DNA of 64,000 bases from Neomoorella carbonis (GTDB lineage: Bacteria; Bacillota; DSM-521; Neomoorellales; Neomoorellaceae), in the NCBI RefSeq assembly GCF_045278715.1, contig NZ_CP136420.1, positions 806,001 through 870,000 on the forward strand, given 5' to 3'. Positions 16,836 through 25,474 of this stretch are shown here, in pieces. Both the position numbers and the translations under genes were made by a program. The notes beneath the pieces were generated by a model. The model saw only the letters and a program-made list of their open reading frames with translations, ran no database searches and was not told where the DNA came from. Position 1 is the stretch's first letter. The number at the start of each line of letters is the position of its first letter.

Positions 16836-17330
16836 CTAGTGGAGGCGCACCCGGTCGGCACCGTGATCCTTCAAGATGCGGTTGGCCTGTTCAGCACGCT
16901 GGTCGTCGCAACGGACGGAAACGAGTATTTTCCCCTGGCGGACGTCGTTTTCATATTCCCGGCCTTCGGCTTCCGGGATACCCCAGTCAATCAGCCCACC
17001 GGCAACGCCGCCCGTGGCCGCCCCTGAAAGCAGGCCGGCAATGGGGCCGGCGGCAATAAGGGGACCCAGCCCGGGAATGAACATGGCCCCGGCCCCGGCT
17101 GCCAGGCCGGCCAGGCCGCCCAGGACACCGCCGGTGGTAACACCGTCGCTGATGCCGCCGGTGTCAACGCCCATGTTGAGGCCGCCGGCGCCTTCCCGGC
17201 CGCCTGCTTCACCGCCCTTGTCGCGGGCCAGGATGGATATCTCCTTGTCAAAGCCGGCCCGGCGCAGGTCTTCAACCGCTTCTTTCGCTACCTGTTCATT
17301 GCTGAAGACGGCAACTACTGTCTTGGTCAT
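16836..17330 (-). CDS. General stress protein 17M-like, glycine-zipper protein
   Basis: 164 residues. The N-terminus (TVVAVFSNEQVAKEAVEDLR) matches the GSP17M/YflT fold, the middle is Gly/Ala-rich and membrane-like (GGVLGGLAGLAAGAGAMFIP, then GLLSGAATGGVAGG), and the C-terminus repeats a ferredoxin-like beta-alpha unit (ILVSVRCDDQRAEQANRIL). Such proteins are stress-induced in Firmicutes; the mechanism is unknown. It is divergent from the downstream reductase gene. Confidence 0.8.
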   Translation of the reverse strand: MTKTVVAVFSNEQVAKEAVEDLRRAGFDKEISILARDKGGEAGGREGAGGLNMGVDTGGISDGVTTGGVLGGLAGLAAGAGAMFIPGLGPLIAAGPIAGLLSGAATGGVAGGLIDWGIPEAEGREYENDVRQGKILVSVRCDDQRAEQANRILKDHGADRVRLH

Positions 17331-17451
17331 GGTGTATCCTCCTTATGGAAAATCCAAATTCAATTTTATTATGGCCTTTTCCCCGGGCCGTATACAGGTA
17401 TAATTAAAAGAAAAAGTTACTAAAAAAATTGTTTTCGAGGAGCAGGTAGAC

Positions 17452-18588
17452 GTGAAGTATGATGTTATAATCTGCGGCGCCGGGCCGGCAGGCAGTACCT
17501 GCGGCCGCATGCTGGCCCGCCGGGGAGTGAAGGTTTTAGTTCTAGATAAGGCCAGGTTTCCCCGCTACAAACCCTGCGGCGGCGGTTTAACAGGCAAAGC
17601 TTTGCGGGAGCTGGAACCTGGGTGGGAAAAGTTAAGGGAAGATAGCACCCGGGAAGTTATTTTTTACCACCGCCAGAAAAAGCCCATTAGCATTACTTAT
17701 CAGCAGCCGGTCATTCAAATGGTGAGCAGGGAAAAGCTGGATGCCTGGTTGCTGGAACAGGCGGCCGCCGCCGGGGCCACAGTCCGTGACGGCTACAGGG
17801 TAACGGCCGTGGCGGAAACGGCGACCGGGGTGACAGTCTGCGGGGAAGATGGCAGTATTTTCCACGGTGATTTCCTGGTCGGGGCTGACGGGGCCAGGAG
17901 TCTGGTGCGCAAGAGCCTTCCCTTTAATACCGGGGCGGCTGCCGGCGTAACCCTTGAATGCGAGATCCCGGTCGATGAAAGGGTCCTGGCTGCCTACCGT
18001 GGCCGGGTGCATTTGAGCTACGGCGGCATCCCGGCCGGGTATGGATGGATATTTCCCAAGGGCGACCACCTGTCGGTGGGGATCGGCTCTTTTACCCGGC
18101 AGATCAAGGGACTGGAGCGCTACTTCCAGGATTTTTGCCGGGGCCTGGGGCTGAAAATACCGGATGGGATACGCCGCCGCGGCGCCGTTATCCCTGCCGC
18201 CGGCGGTAAGGCCGGTGCTTTACATACAAACAGGGCGGTGCTGGCCGGTGATGCCGCCGGGCTGGTTGATCCCTTTTCCGGGGAAGGCATTTACTATGCT
18301 TTAAGGAGCGGCCGCCTGGCAGCAGAGGCGATTTCAGCCGCCCTGGCCGGCCAGGAGGGTCTGGAAAATTATACGATGAAAATTAACGCCGAGATAATGC
18401 CACCCCTCGGCTATGCCTGGCGTATTGCGCGGGTAGTCTATGCCCTGACGCCGGTGGTGCACCGGCTGGTGACGGCCAACCCGGAGGTGGCCCGGCGCCT
18501 GGTGGACGTCCTTTTCGGCGGGGACACTTATGAAGACCTCTGGCAGTACCTTGTAAAGCGTTACGCCATCTTTCGCCTGGCCCGGTAA
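17452..18588 (+). CDS. Geranylgeranyl reductase family FAD-dependent oxidoreductase
   Basis: 378 residues. The N-terminal dinucleotide-binding motif CGAGPAGSTCGRMLARRG is followed by PRYKPCGGGLTGKAL (PxxKxCGGG, typical of the geranylgeranyl reductase family), a GADGARSLVRK motif and the second FAD contact VLAGDAAGLVDPFSGEGIYY. Members saturate isoprenoid chains or act on other polyprenyl or aromatic substrates; the substrate here is not determined by the sequence. A TATAAT at 17399-17404 lies upstream without a clear -35. Confidence 0.85.
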   Translation: MKYDVIICGAGPAGSTCGRMLARRGVKVLVLDKARFPRYKPCGGGLTGKALRELEPGWEKLREDSTREVIFYHRQKKPISITYQQPVIQMVSREKLDAWLLEQAAAAGATVRDGYRVTAVAETATGVTVCGEDGSIFHGDFLVGADGARSLVRKSLPFNTGAAAGVTLECEIPVDERVLAAYRGRVHLSYGGIPAGYGWIFPKGDHLSVGIGSFTRQIKGLERYFQDFCRGLGLKIPDGIRRRGAVIPAAGGKAGALHTNRAVLAGDAAGLVDPFSGEGIYYALRSGRLAAEAISAALAGQEGLENYTMKINAEIMPPLGYAWRIARVVYALTPVVHRLVTANPEVARRLVDVLFGGDTYEDLWQYLVKRYAIFRLAR

Positions 18589-18603
18589 TAATGTACCCGT
18601 CCC

Positions 18604-19518
18604 TTAGTCCGGCAGCAATGTTTCCAGCAGCCAGGCCAGGAGGCCGGTAAAGGGCAGAGCAATCAAGGAAGAGACCAGGTTAAAAAGGGTGTGGAAATGG
18701 GCCACCTGGCGGGGCAGGTCGGGCGTGAGCCAGGCAAGAAGCTGGAGCATTAGGGGCAGGAAGGGCAGGCAGAGGATGGCCCCGGCGGCATTGAACACCA
18801 AGTGGGCCAGGGCCGTCCTTTTGGCCGCCCGGGAGGAAAAAAGGGCGGCAATGATGGCTGTCAGGCAGGTGCCGATATTAGCCCCCAGGACGATATGCAG
18901 GGCTCCCAGGGGCGGCAGGATGCCGTGGCCGGCCAGGACCATGGCCATCCCCGCAACGACGCTGCTGGAGTGGAGCAAGGCGGTAAGCAGGGTGCCGGCC
19001 AGGATTCCCTGCCAGGCGCCGGTGGCGGCGCTCAAAGAGCCGAGGAGGGCGGGACTGTCTTTGAAAGGCAGGAGGGCTGTAGCCATCAAATCCAAGCTGA
19101 AGAAGATTAACCCTATACTCACGCAGGCCGTCCCGGCAGCCCGGGCGGAGGGGACCAGAATTAAAGGGATGCCAGCGGCTAAAACCGGCAGGGCAATATT
19201 ACCTAAGTTAAGGGCCAGGAACTGAACAGTAACACAGGTGCCGACATTGGCTCCCAGAATTATCCCCAAACTTTGATAGAAGGAAATAACGCCGCCGTCG
19301 ACGAGACCTACAGTGAGGACGGTCACCGCCGTGCTGGACTGGACCAGGGCGGTGGCCACCGTCCCCCAGAAAAAGCCCAGCCACGGCGTAGCGGTAGCCC
19401 GGCGGATCATAATTTCCAGATAAGAACGACCCAGGGCCACCAGCCCCCGGCGCAGCAGCTGCACCCCCAGGAGAAGGAGACATACACCGGCGGCAAACTG
19501 CAGGAGAGGGAAGAGCAT
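18604..19518 (-). CDS. Na/Pi-cotransporter II family protein
   Basis: 304 residues, almost entirely hydrophobic, with the two inverted repeats of the NptA/YjbB family. The signature serine motifs are VQSSTAVTVLTVG (about residue 60) and LHSSSVVAGMAMV (about residue 185), each followed by GANVGTC or GANIGTC. No PhoU-like C-terminal domain is present, so this is the short form. It probably moves phosphate or another anion with sodium. It is convergent with the reductase gene and divergent from hdrC. Confidence 0.85.
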   Translation of the reverse strand: MLFPLLQFAAGVCLLLLGVQLLRRGLVALGRSYLEIMIRRATATPWLGFFWGTVATALVQSSTAVTVLTVGLVDGGVISFYQSLGIILGANVGTCVTVQFLALNLGNIALPVLAAGIPLILVPSARAAGTACVSIGLIFFSLDLMATALLPFKDSPALLGSLSAATGAWQGILAGTLLTALLHSSSVVAGMAMVLAGHGILPPLGALHIVLGANIGTCLTAIIAALFSSRAAKRTALAHLVFNAAGAILCLPFLPLMLQLLAWLTPDLPRQVAHFHTLFNLVSSLIALPFTGLLAWLLETLLPD

Positions 19519-19676
19519 TTTTTCACCCCTTAGCTTTTATGTGAGGCGTCTTTTTTTTATGCCTGGCTTTTTTTCTATTCCAAAAGAGGATTTTGGTCGC
19601 GAAGCAAGAATATTTAAAGATAGTTCGTCTTGTGGCCGTTCAAGTTCTGGCAGGAACAAGGGAGAGGGTGAAGAGA

Positions 19677-20249
19677 ATGGAAAGGGTGGAATTAGCCGGT
19701 GCTTTACGGGAAAGCCAGGCTCTAAAGACACGGGTAGAAGCCGCCAGCGGCGTCTCTTTAAGCGACTGCTACCAGTGCGGCAAGTGTTCCGCCGGCTGTC
19801 CGGTAGCCTTTGCTATGGACTACACGCCGCGGCAGGTTATCCGCCTGCTGCAGCTGGGCCTGGGGGAAGAAGCGCTGAAAAGCCATACCCCCTGGCTCTG
19901 CGCCTGTTGCCAGGCCTGTTACACCCGCTGCCCCCGGGAAGTCAACCTGCCGCGGTTGATGGAAGCGGTGCGCCAGGAAGCTCGCCGCCGGGGGATGATT
20001 AACGAGAAAAAAGTAGATATCTTTGACCAGGCTTTCTTAAGCAGCTTGGAACGTTACGGCCGCGCCCACGAGATGGGGCTCATAATCCAGTACAACCTGC
20101 AGTCAGGTCAGCCCTTTAAGGATGCCATGCTGGCACCGCCATTGCTGTTGAAGGGCAAAATCAGTCCTATACCAGCGAAGATCAAGAACATCGCCGAGGT
20201 GAAGAACATCTTCGCCCGGGTGCGGGCTAAAGGAGGTGGCCGGCATTGA
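19677..20249 (+). CDS. hdrC: Heterodisulfide reductase-like subunit HdrC
   Basis: 190 residues with two [4Fe-4S] motifs, CYQCGKCSAGCP (about 31-42) and CACCQACYTRCP (about 75-86), then helices as in HdrC. It relays electrons between HdrA and the catalytic HdrB. ATG at 19677 follows GAGAGGGTG; an upstream in-frame extension to 19593 is basic and atypical. It is the first gene of hdrCBA-mvhD-flxCBA. The 158-bp region upstream (19519-19676) holds no convincing promoter. Confidence 0.92.
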   Translation: MERVELAGALRESQALKTRVEAASGVSLSDCYQCGKCSAGCPVAFAMDYTPRQVIRLLQLGLGEEALKSHTPWLCACCQACYTRCPREVNLPRLMEAVRQEARRRGMINEKKVDIFDQAFLSSLERYGRAHEMGLIIQYNLQSGQPFKDAMLAPPLLLKGKISPIPAKIKNIAEVKNIFARVRAKGGGRH

Positions 20250-21145
20250 AATACGCCTATTATCCCGGCTGTTCCCTGGAGGCTACGGCCAAAGAATATA
20301 ACCAGTCGGCTAAAATAGTGGCCAGGCACCTGGGGGTGGAGCTGTGGGAGATCCCCGACTGGAGCTGCTGTGGTGCCACTGCCGCCCACAATAACGACCA
20401 CCTCCTGTCCCTGGCCCTGCCGGCCCGCAATCTCGCCCTGGCCGAAGCCGAGGGCCTGGACGTAGCCGTGCCCTGCGCCGCCTGTTTTAATCGCCTGCGG
20501 GCTGCTGAGGCCGCCGTCCGGGAGTCGGAAAGTATGCGGGCGACCATCAGTGAAATCATCAGCCGCGATTACCGGGCTACCAATAAGACCCGGGCCTTCC
20601 TTGATGTCATGGTCAATGGGGTTGGCCTGGAAAATATCAAGGAACAGGTGGTCAAACCCCTGGCGGGCTTGAAGCTGGCGGCCTATTACGGTTGCCTTCT
20701 GGTGCGCCCGCCGAAGCTTACGGCCTTTGACGACCCGGAAGACCCCATGACCATGGACCGCCTGATTCAAGCCCTGGGCGGCGAGGCCGTCAGCTGGGCC
20801 TACAAGACCGAATGCTGCGGCGGTAGCCTGGCTACCGCCAGGACGGACATCGGGGTGCGGATGATCTACCAGATCCTGCGCCATGCCCGGGACGCCGGCG
20901 CCGAGGGCATCGTAACCGCCTGTCCCCTGTGCTTCTTAAACCTGGACATGCGCCAGGGCCAGGCCGCGGTAGCTTTTGGCGACCGGCTCAATTTGCCCAT
21001 CTTTTACTTCACTGAATTAATGGGTATAGCCCTGGGCTATGCACCGAAAGACCTGGGACTGACCACCCATTTTGTTGACCCGGTCCCTAAACTTGAGGCC
21101 AAGGACATCCTGCGGCATCCCGCCACAAGGAGGGAAACGGCATGA
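20246..21145 (+). CDS. hdrB: Heterodisulfide reductase-like subunit HdrB
   Basis: 299 residues with two CCG domains (CX31-39CCX35-36CxxC type): YYPGCSLEATAKEY ... SCCGA ... CAACFNRL in the first half and AAYYGCLLVRPP ... ECCGGS ... CPLCFLNL in the second. These bind the two noncubane [4Fe-4S] clusters that reduce disulfides in methanogen HdrB, so a thiol/disulfide-type substrate is possible here. TTG at 20246 follows AAAGGAGGTGG and overlaps the hdrC stop by 4 bp. Confidence 0.93.
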   Translation: MKYAYYPGCSLEATAKEYNQSAKIVARHLGVELWEIPDWSCCGATAAHNNDHLLSLALPARNLALAEAEGLDVAVPCAACFNRLRAAEAAVRESESMRATISEIISRDYRATNKTRAFLDVMVNGVGLENIKEQVVKPLAGLKLAAYYGCLLVRPPKLTAFDDPEDPMTMDRLIQALGGEAVSWAYKTECCGGSLATARTDIGVRMIYQILRHARDAGAEGIVTACPLCFLNLDMRQGQAAVAFGDRLNLPIFYFTELMGIALGYAPKDLGLTTHFVDPVPKLEAKDILRHPATRRETA

Positions 21146-23124
21146 AGCGTGTCGGCGTCTTTGTATGCCACTGCGGTACCAACATTGCTTCGGTAGTTGA
21201 TGTCAAAAAGGTGGCTGAGGCCGCCAGGAGTTTTCCCGACGTTGTTTATGCCACCGATTACCAGTATATGTGCTCCGATCCGGGGCAGGAACTAATCCGC
21301 AAGGCCATTAAAGAGCAGCGCTTGAATCGGGTTGTGGTTGCTTCCTGCTCGCCCCGGCTTCATGAACCCACCTTCAGGAAAACTTGTGAAAGCGCCGGGG
21401 TAAATCCTTATCTCTTTGAGATGGCCAACATCCGCGAGCAGTGCGCCTGGGTCCATGCTAAAGATAAGGAGGGGGCAACACTTAAGGCCATTGACCTGGT
21501 GCGGGCGGCCGTGGCCAAAGTCCGCCGTAATGTTCCCCTCTTTGCCGGTACCATTTCCATTACCAAGAGGGCGCTGGTCATTGGCGCCGGTATTGCCGGC
21601 ATGCAGGCGGCCCTGGATATCGCCGATGCCGGTTATGAAGTCATGCTCCTGGACCGCGAGCCGACTATTGGCGGCAACATGGTCAGGCTGGACAAGACCT
21701 TCCCGACCCTGGACTGTTCCGCTTGAATAAGCACGCCGAAAATGGTTGCTGCGGCGCAGCACCCTAACATTCAATTAGTGACCTATGCGGAAGTAGAGAA
21801 TGTCGCCGGCTATGTGGGCAATTTTGAAGTGACTATCCGCAAGAAAGCCCGCTCGGTGGACCCGGTAAAGTGTACCGGTTGCGGCACCTGCTGGGAAAAG
21901 TGCCCCACCAGGGTGGATAGCGAGTTCGACCTGGGTTTAGGCAAGCGCAAGGCCATTTACCTGCCCTTCCCCCAGGCGGTGCCCGCGGTGCCGGTTATCG
22001 ACCGCCAGCACTGCCGCCAGTTTACGAAAGGCAAGTGCGGCGTTTGCCAGAAGGTCTGTCCGGCCAAAGCCATTGACTATGGGCAGCAGGATGAGGTTAT
22101 CACCGAAAAATTCGGGGCCATTGTCGTGGCCACAGGTTATGATCTTTTTAAATGGGAAGAAGTCTACGGCGAGTACGGCTACGGCAAATACCCCGATGTC
22201 ATAACCGGCATGCACTTTGAACGCCTGAACAATGCCTCCGGGCCCACGGGCGGCAGGATTGTCCGTCCCTCGGACGGCAAAGAACCGAAGACGGTGGTTT
22301 TTATTAAATGTGTTGGTTCCCGTGATGAAGCCAAGGGCAAGAGTTACTGCTCCCGGGCCTGCTGCATGTACACGGCCAAGCACGCCCACCAGGTGCTGGA
22401 GAAAATTCCCGAGTCTCAGGCCATTGTCTTCTATATGGATGTCCGTACTCCCGGCAAGGCCTATGAGGAGTTTTTCCAGCGTTCTGTTCATGAGGGGGCC
22501 GTTTATGTCCGGGGCCGGGTGAGCCGCGTCTTCCAGGAGGGAGACAAGCTCATCGTCCGCGGCGAGGACACTCTCCTCGGCCGTCAGGTGGAAGTGGCGG
22601 CCGATATGGTCGTCCTGGCCACGGCCATGGTTCCCAGCGCGGGATGGGATAAAGTGGCCAAAATGCTGGGACTGCAAGCGGATAAGGACGGCTTCTTCCA
22701 GGAAGCCCACCCGAAACTCAGGCCGGTGGAAACCTTTACAGCCGGCGTCTTCCTGGCCGGGGCCTGCCAGGGTCCCAAGGATATCCCTGACACAGTAGCC
22801 CAGGCCAGCGCCGCGGCCGTAAAGGTCTGCCAGCTCTTCGCCAGAGACGAAATGGCCACCGACCCCATGATTGCGGCGGTGGATGAAAGTATCTGCGCCG
22901 GGTGTGCCATGTGTGAGCCGATCTGCCCCTACAAGGCCATTTCCATGAAGACCATTACTGAACGGGTGGCCGGCAGGCAGGTGAGCCGCCGGGTGGCAAC
23001 GGTCAACAGCGGCCTCTGCCAGGGTTGCGGCGCCTGCTCGGTGGCCTGCCCGTCGAGTGCCATGAATCTCCGTGGCTTTACCAATGAACAAATACTGGCG
23101 GAGGTGGATGCGGTATGTCTGTAG
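21142..23124 (+). CDS. hdrA: Flavin electron-bifurcating subunit HdrA, selenoprotein (Sec at codon 195)
   Basis: One 660-residue protein read through an in-frame TGA at 21724-21726. Upstream of it are an iron-sulfur N-terminal part (CHCGTN), an FAD fold (VIGAGIAGMQAALDIADAG) and DKTFPTLDCSA. Downstream the same frame continues ISTPKMV, where HdrA proteins have Cys in place of the TGA. The protein goes on with CTGCGTCWEKCP, CGVCQKVCP, a second flavin-fold half and two C-terminal ferredoxin motifs (CAGCAMCEPICP, CQGCGACSVACP). Selenocysteine at this site is known in some HdrA. A hairpin follows the TGA. The start overlaps hdrB (ATGA) and the end overlaps mvhD by 10 bp. Confidence 0.92.
21744..21764 (+). 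promoter_or_regulatory. Candidate bacterial SECIS hairpin in hdrA
   Basis: GG-T-TGCTG, loop CGGCG, CAGCA-C-CC, starting 17 bases after the TGA at 21724-21726. Five strong pairs, one T-C mismatch and two more G-C pairs. Its position just 3' of the codon fits a bacterial SECIS that recruits SelB. Confidence 0.6.
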
Positions 23125-23552
23125 CAGCCGGAGACAAAGGCTGGGAGCCCAGGATTGTCGCCTTCTGCTGCCACTGGTGCGCCTATGCCGGCGCTGATCT
23201 CGCCGGTCTTAACCGGTTGCAGTATCCGGCCAATGCCCGTATTGTACGGGTGCCCTGTTCCGGCCGGGTCAATCCCCAGTTTGTCCTGCGGGCCTTCCAG
23301 CGCGGTGCCGACGGCGTGCTGGTAGCCGGGTGACACCCCGGCGACTGCCACTATGTTAGTGGCAATTACTTCACCCGCCGCCGTTTCCTCCTCATGCAGC
23401 GGGTCTTGCAGTTCATGGGCCTGGAGCCGGAGCGTTTCCAGGCGCGCTGGGTGTCGGGTTCCGAGGGACCGCGCTTTGCCGAGATAATCACCCAGATGAC
23501 GGAGGACATCCGGGCCCTGGGGCCCAACAGAAAGCTGAGGGATGACGCATGA
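23115..23552 (+). CDS. mvhD: MvhD/FlxD-type iron-sulfur subunit, selenoprotein (Sec at codon 73)
   Basis: 145 residues read through an in-frame TGA at 23331-23333. The N-terminal part has FCCHWCAYAGADLAG and RVPCSGRVNP. At the TGA the family has Cys in a G-C-H-xGDCHY motif; here it reads VAG-U-HPGDCHYVSGN, followed by RRRFLLMQRVLQFMGLEPER to a TGA at 23550-23552. The full length equals normal MvhD, while stopping at the first TGA would remove the conserved second half. MvhD passes electrons to HdrA. The start overlaps hdrA and the end overlaps the next gene (ATGA). Confidence 0.92.
23346..23364 (+). promoter_or_regulatory. Candidate bacterial SECIS hairpin in mvhD
   Basis: TGCCACTA, loop TGT, TAGTGGCA: a perfect 8-bp stem beginning 13 bases after the TGA at 23331-23333, inside the coding region. 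Position and size fit a bacterial SECIS. Confidence 0.75.
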
Positions 23553-24457
23553 GCAGTATACAGGAACAAATGCGTGCCCGGGCCCGGGACTTACTGACCA
23601 GGGGCGAGGTTAAAATGGTGATCGGCTGGGAAAAGGGTACCTTCTGGTACCTGTCGCCGCCAGCCTTTATCACGGAACCGGAGGACTGCGGCCGCCTGGT
23701 CTGGGATGAGTTTTGCACCAATAACCTGGCCAAGTACCTCCTGGACTACAAGCTCACAGAGGAGAAAATCGCCCTCTTTGTTAAGGGCTGCGACGCCCGC
23801 GGCATTGTGCGCCTCCTCCAGGACAACCAGATTGACCGGGAAAAGGTCTACCTCATCGGTATTAAATGCCCCGGCGTCAGGGATGGCCGCCAGGCGGCCG
23901 CCATGGGGGAGGAAAGGCGCAGCGAGGTACCCCTGGCCGGTAAGTGCCGCTACTGCACCCATCCCGAACCGGTAATTTATGACGAGCTCCTGCAGGAGGA
24001 CGGCGGGGAGGCCATCCGGGAGGCGGCGGCTGTTGCGGAGGGACGTTTCGCCGAGGTAGAAAGGGTGGAAGCCATGTCCCCCGACGAGCGCTATGCCTTC
24101 TGGACAGGTGCGTACGACCGCTGTCTGCGCTGTTACGCCTGCCGCAACATTTGTCCGGCCTGCAACTGCCGCGAGTGCATCTTTGACCGCAGCCAATCCG
24201 GCTGGTGCGGCAAGCAGATGAGCCGCAGTGAAAATATGTTCTTTGCCATTACCCGGGCCATGCACGTGGCCGGCCGCTGCATCGAATGCGGCGAGTGCGA
24301 GCGGGTATGCCCGGAAGGGATTCCCATCATGACCCTCAACAAGAAGATTATCAAAGACCTGAACGAGCTCTTTGGCGAATATGAGGCCGGGGTAAATTTG
24401 GAGACCCGGCCGCCCCTGGGCCAGTATAAACTCGATGATCCGGAAGAATTCCACTAG
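23549..24457 (+). CDS. FlxC/FlxB-type [4Fe-4S] electron-transfer subunit
   Basis: 302 residues. The N-terminal half resembles the coenzyme F420 hydrogenase/dehydrogenase beta-subunit fold (IGWEKGTFWYLSP ... FVKGCDARGIVRLLQDNQI). The C-terminal half has Cys clusters CLRCYACRNICPACNC and CIECGECERVCP for two [4Fe-4S] clusters plus a further CTH-like CRYCTHP motif. Its position between mvhD and the next two genes matches the FlxABCD-HdrABC arrangement. It probably wires the NAD(P)H-oxidising subunit to MvhD. Which Flx letter it deserves is uncertain. Confidence 0.8.
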   Translation: MSSIQEQMRARARDLLTRGEVKMVIGWEKGTFWYLSPPAFITEPEDCGRLVWDEFCTNNLAKYLLDYKLTEEKIALFVKGCDARGIVRLLQDNQIDREKVYLIGIKCPGVRDGRQAAAMGEERRSEVPLAGKCRYCTHPEPVIYDELLQEDGGEAIREAAAVAEGRFAEVERVEAMSPDERYAFWTGAYDRCLRCYACRNICPACNCRECIFDRSQSGWCGKQMSRSENMFFAITRAMHVAGRCIECGECERVCPEGIPIMTLNKKIIKDLNELFGEYEAGVNLETRPPLGQYKLDDPEEFH

Positions 24458-24472
24458 GAGGGAGGTGGGGAC

Positions 24473-25474
24473 ATGTTAAAGATCGCCAAGGATAAATTAC
24501 CAGAACTCTTGCAGGCCTGGGCTGCAGGAGCGAAAGTTTTTGTGCCCCAGGAAAAAGGCGGAGTAAGCGTTTTCCTGCCCTGGGTGGGCCAGGGGAAGCT
24601 TACCCTGGGGGAGGGCAATACCCTGGAGCCCCCCAAGGATCTCTTCTTCCCCCGGACCGAAACCATGTACCGTTACCAGGTGCAGGGGAAAGAGGCAAGC
24701 CTAACGGAGGTCCCCCCCCTGGAGGAAAAGCGGGTGCTGGTGGGTATCCGTTCCTGCGATGCCCGCAGCCTCCTGATTATGGACGATGTTTTCTTGACCC
24801 GCGGGTATGTAGATGAATTTTACCGCCAGCGGCGGGAAAACACCCGCGTGGTAGCCCTGGCCTGTAATGAAGCCAGCCCCACCTGCTTTTGCACATCCTT
24901 TGGTATTGATCCCGGACGGGCCGAAGGAGTAGATGTGCAGATGTGGCCTGTCGCTGAAGGGTACCTCCTGGAAGCCCTCACCCCGGCAGGCCGGGAACTG
25001 CTGGGCCAGGGTTCATCCCTCCTGACGGAGGCCGGCTCCGAGAATATACCGGCAACAGCCAGAACAAGCCTGGCAGTAGAGGTAAGCGGGGTAACGGAAA
25101 AACTGCAGGGAATGTTTGAGCACCCCTTCTGGACGGCCGTCAGCCGCAAGTGCCTGGGCTGCGGCGCCTGCACTTACCTCTGTCCCACCTGCCACTGCTT
25201 CGACATCCAGGGCGAAAACCGGGGCAACAGCGGCTACAAGTTCCGTTGCTGGGATTCTTGCATGTTCTCGGAATATACCAGGATGGCCGGCGGCCACAAC
25301 CCGCGGCCGTCGAAAAAGGAGCGCTTGCGCAACCGCTTCCTGCATAAGCTCCAGTATTTTCCGGAACGCTACGGCAAGTTCGCCTGCGTGGGCTGCGGCC
25401 GCTGCCTGGATCGCTGCCCGGTGAATGTCGACATTACCCGGGTAATCCGTGAGGTCAAGGAGGTGACCCTGTAA
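24473..25474 (+). CDS. FlxB/HydB-type [4Fe-4S] dicluster subunit
   Basis: 333 residues resembling the beta subunit of NAD(P)-linked sulfhydrogenases and anaerobic sulfite reductase A. The N-terminal domain has VLVGIRSCDARSL and CNEASPTCFCTSFG; the C-terminus carries CLGCGACTYLCPTCHC and CVGCGRCLDRCP for two [4Fe-4S] clusters. The partner of this family is normally the FAD/NAD(P) subunit encoded next, whose start overlaps this stop by one base (TAATG). AGGGAGGTGGGG precedes the ATG. Confidence 0.83.
   Translation: MLKIAKDKLPELLQAWAAGAKVFVPQEKGGVSVFLPWVGQGKLTLGEGNTLEPPKDLFFPRTETMYRYQVQGKEASLTEVPPLEEKRVLVGIRSCDARSLLIMDDVFLTRGYVDEFYRQRRENTRVVALACNEASPTCFCTSFGIDPGRAEGVDVQMWPVAEGYLLEALTPAGRELLGQGSSLLTEAGSENIPATARTSLAVEVSGVTEKLQGMFEHPFWTAVSRKCLGCGACTYLCPTCHCFDIQGENRGNSGYKFRCWDSCMFSEYTRMAGGHNPRPSKKERLRNRFLHKLQYFPERYGKFACVGCGRCLDRCPVNVDITRVIREVKEVTL

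Noticed and set aside
17376..17404. Promoter of the geranylgeranyl-reductase-family gene
   Set aside because: TATAAT at 17399-17404 is good but no -35 element is recognisable; not listed as a feature.
21142..21726. hdrA as two separate genes or a pseudogene broken by a nonsense mutation
   Set aside because: The frame is intact on both sides, the TGA falls exactly on a Cys/Sec position, a hairpin follows, and the neighbouring mvhD shows the same arrangement.
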